From Candidatus Limosilactobacillus merdigallinarum (lineage in GTDB: Bacteria; Bacillota; Bacilli; Lactobacillales; Lactobacillaceae): 64,000 nucleotides of DNA. Below, one piece after another: positions 8,230-16,945 of the stretch. Within the stretch, counting starts at the first letter, position 1. Every line of letters begins with the position of its first letter. Below the pieces are notes generated by a model. The model had not been told where the DNA came from, searched no databases, and worked only from the letters and a program-made list of their open reading frames with translations. A program made the translations under genes and the position numbers. The stretch lies in contig DXFH01000022.1 in assembly GCA_019114515.1 (NCBI GenBank), forward strand, positions 1 through 64,000, in the 5' to 3' direction.

Positions 8230-9284
8230 TGCACTACCCCCTGCATTGAATGATAAATCGGCAGCAAGATACTTAAATATAATCCCAAAACAATCAGTGC
8301 GATGGTCCCTAACAGCAGTGGCTGTAATACAGTGAGCCAATGTTCCGTCAGTTGAACCAGATGCTTAAACTTCATCTGACTTAAGATCTGCAGTCTTTTT
8401 GCTTGCTCATCATTTGTAAGACCACACTTGACCAATAGCCCCAACTCAGAAGGTAGGCAGCGATAACGATGAATCATAGTATCCAAATCATAATTAGTTT
8501 CTTCATAAGCCACCGCTAGTTGGTGCAACAAAGATTTCTTCTGGTATTGTTTGAGGTAAGCTACAATCTTTTGTTCTGATATTCCTTCACTAACCAATAA
8601 AGATAGGTTGCCACAAACATAATATGCATAATAATCACAAAAGCCGCGTCCAAAAATTGGCAGGTGACATAGGTATTCGACCTGTCTAATCCGTGACCGG
8701 CGATAATAACAGAGCAGCTGCGCAAAAAAAAGCACAAGCAAAACTACAATTGCGCCGCCACAAGCATAGCCTACTGCTGTCCACCAATTAGGCATTGTGT
8801 CTGCTTGTAACGATTGCATTTCTGGAACCAACCATCCTCGCATGGCACAACCAATCATTGTCAACATGGCCAACAAAATAAGCGGGTACTCCAGCAAGCC
8901 GTGCATCTTTTTCTTCTGCTGGGAGCACAAACGATAAAATTCGCTGATGCTGCTTAGTGTGTTCACTAACGCTCCATGCTCTTCGGCCAACATTAGCTGA
9001 TAATAAATATCAACTTTAACTAATGGCTGAACTGACTGTGCAAACGAATAGCCCTCTGCCAACCGGTCATTTACCAGATTAATTATTCCCTGGGATTTTG
9101 GCATTAAAGTGCCCGAAAAGTTCACTGCTTGTTTTAAAGAAAAACCGACTGATAGTAATTCAAATAACAGCTGAAACCATTCTCCCTGAATCTTAGCTAG
9201 TTTATCCTGCTTTAATCCGCTTGCCCTCTGCAGGTGCAATCTGGTGTTGTTCGACCGCCTTTGCCACCAACTGTTGCCATTCAT
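8226..9284 (-). CDS. comGB: Competence pilus assembly membrane protein ComGB
   Basis: Polytopic inner-membrane platform protein of the GspF/PilC family, 352 residues. Two GspF domains are visible, each with a cytoplasmic helical part and hydrophobic segments (around 115-140, 160-190 and 315-345); LAEEHGALVNTLSSISEFY and the repeated LVKCGLTNDEQAKRL are the paired family motifs. It anchors the ComGA ATPase and pseudopilin assembly. The ATG at 9284 has GGGAGG 8 bases upstream; it overlaps the end of comGA by about 80 bases. Confidence 0.9.
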   Translation of the reverse strand: MNGNSWWQRRSNNTRLHLQRASGLKQDKLAKIQGEWFQLLFELLSVGFSLKQAVNFSGTLMPKSQGIINLVNDRLAEGYSFAQSVQPLVKVDIYYQLMLAEEHGALVNTLSSISEFYRLCSQQKKKMHGLLEYPLILLAMLTMIGCAMRGWLVPEMQSLQADTMPNWWTAVGYACGGAIVVLLVLFFAQLLCYYRRSRIRQVEYLCHLPIFGRGFCDYYAYYVCGNLSLLVSEGISEQKIVAYLKQYQKKSLLHQLAVAYEETNYDLDTMIHRYRCLPSELGLLVKCGLTNDEQAKRLQILSQMKFKHLVQLTEHWLTVLQPLLLGTIALIVLGLYLSILLPIYHSMQGVVQ

Positions 9285-10176
9285 CACTCACGCCTCCCAC
9301 CAAGTTTGCTCGAATTTTTCTCATTAACGAAGGACCGCTGAGTTGATCCATCATGACGGCTAAATTGCCCGAAAGAGTCTTAATAAGCCGTTGGTAACAA
9401 ATACCGCTAAGCGCTTGTTGTAATTGATCTTCGGGGACGCCCAACTGACGTAAACGTATAATGACGCCGATTGCACTTTGCGCATGCACGGTAGCCAGGA
9501 CTAAATGCCCACTCAAAGCTGCTTGCACAGCAATTTGAGCCGTATTAACATCCCGAATTTCGCCAATGATAAAAATTCCCGGACGGTGACGCAAACCCAA
9601 CCGCAATAATTCTTGATAACTCATTCCCGCCAAATCATTAACTTGTAATTGAATAAAATTTGGCTGGTAAATTTCTACCGGGTCTTCAATTGATAAAACC
9701 ACTTCCTCATGACTGAACTGATTGGCCAAACGATACATTGTGGTCGTCTTTCCTGACCCCATCGGACCGGAAAACAAAATCATTCCCCGCTTTTTGGTCA
9801 TATCAACTAACTGATCCCATTGGCGCGGAAATAAAAGCTGGTACTGCTTGCCCAGAGGGTAAATAATCCGGATCACAAGCGTCTCCCGTCCCCGAAAATC
9901 ACCAACCGTGGAAATTCGCAAATCAACTCTGCTTTTCTGGTAGCGAATGGCCCCCGCTTGTGGTCGTCGATGCTCAGACACAGCCATGTCAGCATGATAT
10001 TTAAAATAAGTAATTATTTGTATAGCTGATTCGTTTGCTAGTATTTTTTGTGGAGTCAACTGACCGCCATTTAAAGTTAATAAGCGATAATGATCATCTT
10101 GCGGGATCAGGTAAATGTCTGATACCCGTTGCTTGATCAGCTGGTTCATTACATTCCATATTTTTATTTCATTCAC
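9202..10176 (-). CDS. comGA: Competence pilus assembly ATPase ComGA
   Basis: Cytoplasmic secretion ATPase (GspE/PilB/VirB11 family), 324 residues, that powers pseudopilus extension. Walker A is GPMGSGKTTT, the Asp box includes LSIEDPVEIYQPNFIQ, Walker B is IFIIGEIRD, and the His box ATVHAQSA follows. It is the first gene of the seven-gene comG operon, all of whose reading frames are intact, so the machinery for natural transformation may be functional. A competence sigma-factor promoter is expected upstream, but I found no convincing box in 10177-10230. Confidence 0.95.
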   Translation of the reverse strand: MNEIKIWNVMNQLIKQRVSDIYLIPQDDHYRLLTLNGGQLTPQKILANESAIQIITYFKYHADMAVSEHRRPQAGAIRYQKSRVDLRISTVGDFRGRETLVIRIIYPLGKQYQLLFPRQWDQLVDMTKKRGMILFSGPMGSGKTTTMYRLANQFSHEEVVLSIEDPVEIYQPNFIQLQVNDLAGMSYQELLRLGLRHRPGIFIIGEIRDVNTAQIAVQAALSGHLVLATVHAQSAIGVIIRLRQLGVPEDQLQQALSGICYQRLIKTLSGNLAVMMDQLSGPSLMRKIRANLVGGVSDEWQQLVAKAVEQHQIAPAEGKRIKAG

Positions 10177-10230
10177 TGCTAATCCCCCTTCATTACCTAT
10201 AAACGATAAGAACAGAAAAATGTACGAAAA

Positions 10231-10262
10231 AAGAGCTACGATTTCTCGCAGCTCTTTTAATT
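10231..10262 (-). terminator. Terminator after yebC
   Basis: Minus-strand AAAAGAGCT and AGCTCTTTTTT pair around a GCGAGAAATCGT core. It separates the yebC transcript from the comG operon. Confidence 0.85.
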
Positions 10263-10276
10263 GGATGAATATTCAC

Positions 10277-11020
10277 TTAGTCTTCATCATTGTCTGATTC
10301 AATGTAACCGGCCTCGTAAATGTCGGCAACATCATCATTGTTTTGTAGTTCGTTAATCAAATGTTCGTACTGACCAACCTTGTCATCAGGAACCTTAGTC
10401 TTGTTTTCAGGGATCATGGTAACTTCAGCGGTATCAAGGTCATAACCCTTCTTCTGCAGCGCATCACGAGCGGCAGTCAAAGCACTAGGGTCAGTAAAGA
10501 TTTGGAACTTTTCATCCGTTGCCTTCATGTCGTCGGCACCAGCATCTAGAGCATCCATCAGCATGTCATCTTCGCTCTTATCTAAGCCATCACGCAGAAT
10601 TTCAATCAGACCAAGGCGATTAAACATGTAAGAAACTGAACCACTAGCACCTAATGAACCACCAGAGTGGGTGAATGCTGAACGCACAGCGGCAGCTGTC
10701 CGGTTCTTGTTGTCAGTCAAACATGAAACCATGACAGCAACACCACCAGGACCGTAACCTTCATAAGTGGTTTCTTCGAAGTGAGCGCCACCAGCCCCTG
10801 TAGCCTTATCGATAGCCCGCTGGACATTTTGCTTAGGCATGTTAGCAGCCCGTGCCTTTTCCATTACCAACCGAAGTTGAGGGTTATTGTCGGGATCAGG
10901 GTCACCTGCTTTAGCGGCTTGGTACAAGTCACGTGAAATTTTTTGGAAAATCTTACCACGCTTGGCATCTTGGGCGTTCTTACGTCCTTGAATGTTATGC
11001 CATTTTGAGTGTCCTGACAT
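10277..11020 (-). CDS. yebC: YebC/PmpR family protein
   Basis: A 247-residue member of the YebC/TACO1 family. The N terminus [14 protein letters not shown] with [14 protein letters not shown] is diagnostic, and [26 protein letters not shown] and GSVSYMF follow. Members were described as transcription regulators; a role in translation of proline-rich stretches has also been reported for the family. It is monocistronic here, with its own terminator, between comG and an unknown membrane-protein gene. Confidence 0.95.
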   Translation of the reverse strand: MSGHSKWHNIQGRKNAQDAKRGKIFQKISRDLYQAAKAGDPDPDNNPQLRLVMEKARAANMPKQNVQRAIDKATGAGGAHFEETTYEGYGPGGVAVMVSCLTDNKNRTAAAVRSAFTHSGGSLGASGSVSYMFNRLGLIEILRDGLDKSEDDMLMDALDAGADDMKATDEKFQIFTDPSALTAARDALQKKGYDLDTAEVTMIPENKTKVPDDKVGQYEHLINELQNNDDVADIYEAGYIESDNDED

Positions 11021-11089
11021 TAGCTAACTCCTCTTTTCTATGTATAGTTAAAACAAACAAATTGATTTTACCAAATAACCATGCTAGGT

Positions 11090-11914
11090 TCAAGCCATTC
11101 GTCTCCGGATCAGCAAAGACATTGTAAACAGGATAAGCCCAATCGCTACCACACCGATAGTCAGCCAATTCACCTGCTTTAAAATATCATTCACGATGGG
11201 GGTTGCTAACGAATTAATCGTGACGTCAGTACTAATAGCACTAGTGATCAATGGTTTCAACCAGTTCAAGAAAACCGCAAATAAACTGCCACTGATGATC
11301 ATAATCCAGCGAAAATCACGTAATAAAGTGTGGGTAAACAAATCATACAAGGCAACCATAAACAAAATCGCAACACTGGCAATTAAGCCCACAATGACTA
11401 ATGTTTTAGCTAATTTTATGCGACTCTCAAATTGCGTAACCGCGGGGGTATTGATTTTGCTGTTGATAATGTTGGTCACTTCAGTGTTCACACTATCTGT
11501 GACTGAATTTTTTAACTCATCAGAAACACCGTAGTTGCTTAATGTGTCATTTGTGTCATCCTCCAAATTATTGAGGATGTCATATAAATCTAATTTGATG
11601 GGATGACCAGAGTAAACCTGCTTAACTGCCGTTTTCAACAGCTCATTAGTTTGCTTCTTAGTGATTGTCTCCCCCGCCACACCATATTGTGACAAACTGG
11701 AATTAATCTGTGACTGGATTTCACCACTAACTGTCGACTGCGTAATTTCATTTGCAACAAATTCCTCATTCAAAACAGTTGTATTGAGCAATAAACAAAA
11801 CATCATGATCAGCATGGCCAATATGCCAACCACCGTGCTTACCCAGTGTCGACGTGGCTTAGTTGCGGAAGCGTCTGGCTGAGCCTGTTTTCGTAATGAC
11901 TTTCTGGAAATCAA
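11090..11914 (-). CDS. Membrane protein of unknown function
   Basis: I do not recognise the family. The 274-residue protein has a basic N-terminal tail, a membrane helix at about 25-47, a 115-residue outside domain rich in Asn, Thr and Ser with alternating polar helices, then three hydrophobic segments (about 165-190, 195-220 and 245-265) and ends in RRRMA. It looks like a hydrophobically anchored protein with an extracytoplasmic loop. The start is a TTG at 11914 with GGAGG 7 bases upstream. It follows ccpA by 11 bases, so it probably shares the ccpA transcript. Confidence 0.75.
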   Translation of the reverse strand: MISRKSLRKQAQPDASATKPRRHWVSTVVGILAMLIMMFCLLLNTTVLNEEFVANEITQSTVSGEIQSQINSSLSQYGVAGETITKKQTNELLKTAVKQVYSGHPIKLDLYDILNNLEDDTNDTLSNYGVSDELKNSVTDSVNTEVTNIINSKINTPAVTQFESRIKLAKTLVIVGLIASVAILFMVALYDLFTHTLLRDFRWIMIISGSLFAVFLNWLKPLITSAISTDVTINSLATPIVNDILKQVNWLTIGVVAIGLILFTMSLLIRRRMA

Positions 11915-11925
11915 GTGGTCCCCTC

Positions 11926-12936
11926 CTAGCGAGTTGACTGTCTCTCTTCAAAGCCGTGCTGCAAAATGATTGGGTGGGTTTCAGTTTCATCATCGTCATC
12001 ATTTGACATCAGTTTAGTTAACAAACGCATTGCAACGGCACCAACATCATAAAGCGGCTGTGTAATGCTTGTCAGGGTTGGCCGGGTAATAGTTGCTAAC
12101 TTTGTGTCATTGCCGGTGATAATTTCAAAATCCTTTGGCACATTAACATGAGCATCCGTTAAGCCATTTAACAGCCCTGCTGCACTACTATCATCACTGA
12201 CGAAAGCCGCCGTAACACCTTGTTCTACCATCTTTTTGGCTAGTTTGTATCCCGTTTCATAAGAATCATCAGCTTCAAAGATTAACGAATTATCAAACTG
12301 AACATGTGCATCATTTAAAGCAGCCTTGTAGCCCGGTATCCGGTTAAATTTATTAATGGTGGTCTGGCGACTGCCAATCAGCAAAGCCACTTTCTTATTA
12401 TTGTGTTTCAACAAAAAGCTAACCGCTTCCTTAGTCGCTTGTTCGTAATCAATGCGTACACTTGGAATGTTCTTATCATTAGTCAAAGAACCCGCCACTA
12501 CCACTGGAACAGCGGCCTTATTAAACTCTTCTTGCAATTCATTTTCAATGTCGTGACCCATGAAAATCACACCATCAACCTGCTTAGCAAAGAGATTTTG
12601 CACGACCTTAATCGCACTGCTGCCGTCAGCATCAGAGTTCGTAAGGATCATATTGTACTTGTACATAGTGGCAATATCATCAATCCCAAGTGCTAATTCA
12701 GCAAAGTAATCATTTGTAATATCAGGGATAACCACTCCAATTGTGGTGGTCTTTTTGCTAGCCAAACCTCGAGCAACCGCATTTGGACGATAATTCAACT
12801 TTTTAATCACCGCTAATACCCGGTCGCGCGTCTCTGGTTTCACATTTTGATTGCCATTTACAACTCGCGATACGGTTGCCATTGACACATTAGCTTCACG
12901 GGCAACCGTGTAGATGGTAACTGATTGTTTTTCCAT
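11926..12936 (-). CDS. ccpA: Catabolite control protein A
   Basis: LacI/GalR-family regulator of 336 residues that, with HPr-Ser-P, binds cre sites for carbon catabolite control. The N-terminal helix-turn-helix is TIYTVAREANVSMATVSRVV with the hinge helix NAVARGLASKKT. The periplasmic-binding-like core has GVVIPDITNDYFAEL and VDGVIFMGHD. Order beside ytxH-ytxG matches the Bacillus ytxGH-ccpA locus. Its promoter is probably TTGAAT-17-TTATTC in the 13.0 kb gap. A good cre match lies in this same window at 25545-25558. Confidence 0.96.
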   Translation of the reverse strand: MEKQSVTIYTVAREANVSMATVSRVVNGNQNVKPETRDRVLAVIKKLNYRPNAVARGLASKKTTTIGVVIPDITNDYFAELALGIDDIATMYKYNMILTNSDADGSSAIKVVQNLFAKQVDGVIFMGHDIENELQEEFNKAAVPVVVAGSLTNDKNIPSVRIDYEQATKEAVSFLLKHNNKKVALLIGSRQTTINKFNRIPGYKAALNDAHVQFDNSLIFEADDSYETGYKLAKKMVEQGVTAAFVSDDSSAAGLLNGLTDAHVNVPKDFEIITGNDTKLATITRPTLTSITQPLYDVGAVAMRLLTKLMSNDDDDETETHPIILQHGFEERQSTR

Positions 12937-13035
12937 TTTTTACAAGCCCTTTCTTTGTTGATTTGGTTTGTTTTCATTGAATTTTCATCTTCATAGAATA
13001 ACATGAACCATCCATAAAATTCAACGAAAAAACGA

Positions 13036-13090
13036 ACAAAAAAAGGCTGATAAACACTCGTCGTAAAACCAGTGCCTATCAGCCATTTAA
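13036..13090 (-). terminator. Terminator after ytxH
   Basis: Minus-strand AATGGCTGATA and TATCAGCCTTTTTTT pair with a loop of about 25 bases containing a smaller hairpin. It closes the ytxG-ytxH transcript ahead of ccpA. Confidence 0.75.
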
Positions 13091-13106
13091 TGGACATTTT
13101 TTCTCA

Positions 13107-13481
13107 CTACTTAGCCGTTTTATCAATGATAATGTCGTCATCATCATTATTGCTTTGCTGTGACTTCAATTCTTCGCGCAAGTCCGCAGTTTGTTCATCA
13201 AAGTCGTCACTCATAAAATGGTTAGCAACATCATCACCAGCATCTTTAAACTTTTCTGTCCACTCGCTAGCCTTAGTCGCCATTTCGGGATGATCAGCAA
13301 TCCATTCATCAGCATAATCCAAGAACTCCAACGCATATTCAGTGCTCTTATCCAAAGCAAGATCGCGCTTTTCTTGCAGCCAATTTTTGAAAGCTTCTTG
13401 CTGCTTATCATCCATCAAGCGCCATGTTGCTGCGGCGCTTAAACCGCCAAACAGCATACCGGCTAAAAATTTCTTTGCCAT
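13107..13481 (-). CDS. ytxH: YtxH-like small membrane-anchored protein
   Basis: A 124-residue protein beginning with a glycine-rich hydrophobic segment, KKFLAGMLFGGLSAAATWRL, as in YtxH general-stress proteins. It continues as an amphipathic helical, acidic domain and ends in a poly-Asp stretch. The function is unknown; the family is often coupled to the DUF948 protein next door and induced by stress. It starts 4 bases after the ytxG stop with its own GAAAGGAG site. Confidence 0.82.
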   Translation of the reverse strand: MAKKFLAGMLFGGLSAAATWRLMDDKQQEAFKNWLQEKRDLALDKSTEYALEFLDYADEWIADHPEMATKASEWTEKFKDAGDDVANHFMSDDFDEQTADLREELKSQQSNNDDDDIIIDKTAK

Positions 13482-13484
13482 TAT

Positions 13485-13904
13485 TTACTTCTCCTTTCGT
13501 TCATTACGCTTATTGCGGAAGTGACCTGCCATCATAAATGCCATTTTACTCAAGCCATTGATCATTCTTGAGGAACGGCTATTGGCTCGACTATTAATCT
13601 TCTCTACTAATTGCCGTGAAGCGTTATTAACATCGCTGACGCTTTGACCGACATCTGCGACCGCTTGAATGGCAGGATCCAGCTTTTCTGCTTTATCGTT
13701 AACATCCGCCAGCAATTGGTTAGTATTGCTTAATACGTCTTCCAACTCCTTGCTCAAATTATCGGCATCATCTGTTAATTTACTCAGTTGGCTGACTGTC
13801 GTGTTCAGACTTTTGACGGTCTTGGATAAGAACCAGCCAATCCAAATTACTAAAATCAAAAAAGCAATGGCCGCTATTAAGGCCGCTATTTCACCAGTGG
13901 TCAT
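13485..13904 (-). CDS. ytxG: DUF948 (YtxG) family protein
   Basis: A 139-residue protein with a single N-terminal membrane helix (EIAALIAAIAFLILVIWIGW) followed by a long coiled-coil region with Leu/Val heptads (SLNTTVSQLSKLTDDADNL onward), the DUF948 pattern. The C terminus is basic. The ATG at 13904 is chosen over 13919 because GAGGAGG lies 6 bases upstream. Together with ytxH it forms a small operon next to ccpA, an order conserved with Bacillus. The molecular role is unknown. Confidence 0.87.
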   Translation of the reverse strand: MTTGEIAALIAAIAFLILVIWIGWFLSKTVKSLNTTVSQLSKLTDDADNLSKELEDVLSNTNQLLADVNDKAEKLDPAIQAVADVGQSVSDVNNASRQLVEKINSRANSRSSRMINGLSKMAFMMAGHFRNKRNERKEK

Positions 13905-14028
13905 ATTAATCCTCCTCAAGTGATTTTCTCAAACCATATCACGAAATCAGTTTTCCTTCAAATTGACGTAACTTTTTGATATGATGTGGGTTGTTTAGAA
14001 TTAGTAGTTTAACTAGGAGTGTATTCTT

Positions 14029-14871
14029 ATGAACTCGCAGGTCACTCAATACAGCCAACACCTGCAGCGCCGGCTGTTGAGTCTCAACTGGGACCGTATT
14101 GGAGATAATCTATTGCAGCGTTTTTCGACCATTATCCTCGCAACGGTCATTTTTGCCGTTATCTTGTGGTTAGGAAAATGGCTCATCAATTCTTTCTTTA
14201 AGCGTACCAGTAAAATCGAATTTATGGGTGGATTTCACCGTGCTGCAACTTTCAGAGCACTAACCCTCAATATCTTTCGGTACACCACCTATTTCTGCTA
14301 CCTGTACGCTATTTTATCACTAATCGGTGTCCCAGTTGGCACTTTAATTGCCGGTGCTGGTATCCTCAGTATTGCTGTTGGTCTTGGTGCACAAAGCTTT
14401 GTTAGCGACGTTGTAAATGGCTTCTTTATTTTATTAGAACAGCAATTTGATGTCGGCGATGAGGTGGAATTGAATAACATTCATGGCAAAGTCGTTGGTA
14501 TTGGTATGCGGACTACCCGTGTTTTAAGTAGCGACGGTACCGTTAACTTTATTCCTAATCGGACCATTACGGTTGTCAAAAATTTCTCTCGCCATGATCT
14601 TTCGACAAACATTGATCTGCAAATTGCGGCAAATGCCCCTATTGAACAAATTAACCAACTCATTTCACAAGTTAACGACGACTTTATGATCAAAAATGAA
14701 AAGACGATTGACGGTAAACCAACAATCGTCGGACCAATCAGCGTCAATGGCCAGTTGGTTTTTCGGATTGTCGTCACCACCAAGCAAAACGCGGCTACTA
14801 GTCTTCATGCAACGCTGCTCGCCCGTTATTTAAAAGCACTCGCAGACCATAACATTACTTTAGCAAAATAA
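14029..14871 (+). CDS. Small-conductance mechanosensitive channel (MscS family)
   Basis: A 280-residue channel that opens on membrane tension and releases solutes on hypo-osmotic shock. Three membrane helices are visible (about 38-58, 80-102 and the pore helix). The pore-lining helix carries the Gly/Ala pattern AGAGILSIAVGLGAQSFVSD, followed by VNGFFILLEQQFDVGD, the start of the beta domain, and the C-terminal alpha/beta domain. AGGAG precedes the ATG. It stands alone on the plus strand with a terminator after it. Confidence 0.93.
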   Translation: MNSQVTQYSQHLQRRLLSLNWDRIGDNLLQRFSTIILATVIFAVILWLGKWLINSFFKRTSKIEFMGGFHRAATFRALTLNIFRYTTYFCYLYAILSLIGVPVGTLIAGAGILSIAVGLGAQSFVSDVVNGFFILLEQQFDVGDEVELNNIHGKVVGIGMRTTRVLSSDGTVNFIPNRTITVVKNFSRHDLSTNIDLQIAANAPIEQINQLISQVNDDFMIKNEKTIDGKPTIVGPISVNGQLVFRIVVTTKQNAATSLHATLLARYLKALADHNITLAK

Positions 14872-14892
14872 AAAAGTGACTACGAACAAAAG

Positions 14893-14935
14893 ACCTTTAA
14901 CCATTGCAAAACATAGTTAAAGGCCTTTTTCATAA
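14893..14935 (+). terminator. Terminator between mscS and murI
   Basis: GCCTTTAAC-type arms (ACCTTTAAC and GTTAAAGGCCTTTTT) pair around a 14-base loop. It ends in T on the plus strand, so it mainly serves mscS. Confidence 0.8.
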
Positions 14936-14942
14936 TTATCAA

Positions 14943-15743
14943 TTAGTCATCCAAGCTTAAATGGTCGCAGTGATAGTGTGAGCCAGTGAGCCACTTATCC
15001 GCACCCGTGATTAGGTCGTTCACATTACCAGTACTGTAAAGCTTCATTGTCGGCTGTGATGCGTCGTTTAGTTGGCTATGCTCTGTTAACCACTCATGGG
15101 CCTCACGCACCGTTTCTAAGGCTGGATCAACCAAGGTTACCTGATCGCCTAAACTGTGTTTAATTTCATTAGCCAAGAATGGGAAATGGGTACAGCCAAG
15201 CACTAAAACATCAACCGGTTCCTCACGATACTGAGCAAGCTGCTCGTCCACTAATTGCTGCGCCTTTGTGGTCCCTACTTCATCATGCTCAACTACGGAA
15301 ACCAGCGGTTGAGTAGCCTTAGCAACTACTGTCACGTCCGGGTTCAACGATTTAATAGTCTTAACGTAAGCCCCTGTCTTGGTTGTTCCCTCCGTCGCAA
15401 TCACGCCAATACGATCATGTTTTGGCTGTGCAACCGCGGTCTTTGCACCGGGCTGAATAACGCCAATTACCGGAACCGGCAATTCTTCTTGTAAAGCAGA
15501 TAATGCCGCAGCAGTGGCAGTGTTGCAAGCAATAATCATCATCTTAATGTCATGTTGCATCAAGAAATGACCAATTTTCAATGCTAACCCTTGTACTTGT
15601 GCCTGGGTCTTGGTTCCATATGGGAAATGTCCTTCATCACCCACAAAAATAATTGACTCATTAGGCATTCGTTTCTGCATCACCCTTACTACAGACAGTC
15701 CTCCCAGTCCAGAATCCATCACGCCAATCGGTCGTTTATCCAT
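14943..15743 (-). CDS. murI: Glutamate racemase
   Basis: Cytoplasmic, cofactor-free racemase producing D-glutamate for peptidoglycan, 266 residues. The catalytic cysteines sit in IIACNTATAAAL and VLGCTHFPFL, and the N-terminal substrate motif is MDSGLGGLSV. The ATG at 15743 has AAGGAG 9 bases upstream and is preferred to an in-frame start 33 bases earlier. It is divergent from yslB; in Bacillus racE and yslB are also neighbours. Confidence 0.97.
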   Translation of the reverse strand: MDKRPIGVMDSGLGGLSVVRVMQKRMPNESIIFVGDEGHFPYGTKTQAQVQGLALKIGHFLMQHDIKMMIIACNTATAAALSALQEELPVPVIGVIQPGAKTAVAQPKHDRIGVIATEGTTKTGAYVKTIKSLNPDVTVVAKATQPLVSVVEHDEVGTTKAQQLVDEQLAQYREEPVDVLVLGCTHFPFLANEIKHSLGDQVTLVDPALETVREAHEWLTEHSQLNDASQPTMKLYSTGNVNDLITGADKWLTGSHYHCDHLSLDD

Positions 15744-15879
15744 TTTTAATAACTCCTTTAGTCTCATCTTAAGCATCTATTATCTATTTTAACGCATTAT
15801 TTTTCAAGAAATTGAAGGTCAAACAGGACACTTTTCGCTATAATATTAATAATTGTTATTTACAGAAAGGACTTATCAT

Positions 15880-16416
15880 ATGTCTCAAGAACGATATGAC
15901 CAGTTGATCAACAGCAAGCGTGGCTTAATTACGGGCACCATGCGTGATGTTTTGCTTCCAGCCATCCTCGGTGATGAAACCGATGGAATTATGTACTGGA
16001 TTGGCAAAGACCTTGCTCGTCAATACCCGGTTGCTAGTGATGAAGACCTAGTTACTATCTTCGCACAACTGGGGATGGGTGACCTGAAACTAGTCAAGAA
16101 ATCAGACACCCAGCATATTTTCCAATTATCCGGTCCCATCGTCGAAGAACGGCTCGCCATTCAAAAAGAACAGACTTCTTTTACTTTAGAAGCTGGATTC
16201 CTGGCACAAGAACTTGAATTCCGCTTGCAAACTGTGACCGAAGCGGAAGTCTCCGAGCGTCGTCATAAATTTGTGCAGATTTTGGCACAAAACGATCCCC
16301 AAACACTAACCGACAGTGAAGGTAGTGAAATGATCAAGTTCATCCACCTGCACCAACCTGGAGAACAAAACGCCAAAGGACCGCGCCGTAAAAATAAAAA
16401 ACCAGCTAACAAATAG
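15880..16416 (+). CDS. yslB: YslB family protein (DUF2507)
   Basis: A 178-residue soluble protein of the DUF2507 family, function unknown, related in fold to heme-NO-binding/4-vinyl-reductase-like domains (that is family knowledge, not seen). Recognisable parts are RDVLLPAILGDE, IMYWIGKDLARQYP, GPIVEERL and LEAGFLAQELEF. The C terminus is Lys/Arg-rich. AGAAAGGA lies 8 bases ahead of the ATG at 15880. TATAAT at 15839-15844 may be its -10 box. Position beside murI and trxA matches Bacillus. Confidence 0.88.
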   Translation: MSQERYDQLINSKRGLITGTMRDVLLPAILGDETDGIMYWIGKDLARQYPVASDEDLVTIFAQLGMGDLKLVKKSDTQHIFQLSGPIVEERLAIQKEQTSFTLEAGFLAQELEFRLQTVTEAEVSERRHKFVQILAQNDPQTLTDSEGSEMIKFIHLHQPGEQNAKGPRRKNKKPANK

Positions 16417-16463
16417 CCGTGGTCACTATCATGTGATGTCTGCCTTGCATGACCATCTTAACG

Positions 16464-16505
16464 AAAAAGCCTCCCATGTGGTAATCCATATAGGAGGCTT
16501 TTATT
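16464..16505. terminator. Bidirectional terminator between yslB and trxA
   Basis: AAAAAGCCTCC and GGAGGCTTTT flank an 18-base loop with a smaller stem. With A runs on the left and T runs on the right it can serve both convergent genes. Confidence 0.88.
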
Positions 16506-16537
16506 TAGTAGCGACTATTATTCATCACTAGCTAATT

Positions 16538-16852
16538 TTATAAGTATTGTTCCAGGGTCTTCTGTAGTTGTTCTTTAGAGTGATAGCCAATAATTTGATC
16601 AACCACTTGGCCATCCTTCTTAATCATCAAAGTCGGAATGCTCATGATGCGGAACTTCTTTGCTGTGTCTGGATTCTGGTCAACATCTAGCTTGTAGAAG
16701 TTAACCTTGCCATCCATGCTTTCCGACAAAGCATCAACTACTGGTGATTGCATCTTACATGGACCACACCAAGTTGCCCAGAAATCAATTAGGTTAAGAC
16801 CTTGCGCTGTATCTTTTTCAAATGTTGCATCAGTAGTTACATTAACTGCCAT
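16538..16852 (-). CDS. trxA: Thioredoxin
   Basis: Small disulfide reductase of 104 residues with the WCGPCK active site at about 28-33 and the cis-Pro loop MSIPTLMI. It reduces cytoplasmic disulfides using thioredoxin reductase. ATG preceded by GGAGG (16862-16866). It lies between mutS2 and yslB, as in Bacillus, but with its own upstream gap of 93 bases. Confidence 0.97.
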   Translation of the reverse strand: MAVNVTTDATFEKDTAQGLNLIDFWATWCGPCKMQSPVVDALSESMDGKVNFYKLDVDQNPDTAKKFRIMSIPTLMIKKDGQVVDQIIGYHSKEQLQKTLEQYL

Positions 16853-16945
16853 GACGACTACCTCCTATTGGAATTATTATTAGTATCTTTATTCTAACAA
16901 ACCGCCACCAAAAGACAATTATTTTGCTTACTTTTGGTAAGAAAG

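Noticed and set aside
10177-10230. Competence (ComX/SigH) box ahead of comGA
   Set aside because: TTCGTACA and TTTATAGG resemble fragments of known boxes but no complete match with proper spacing to the start was found.
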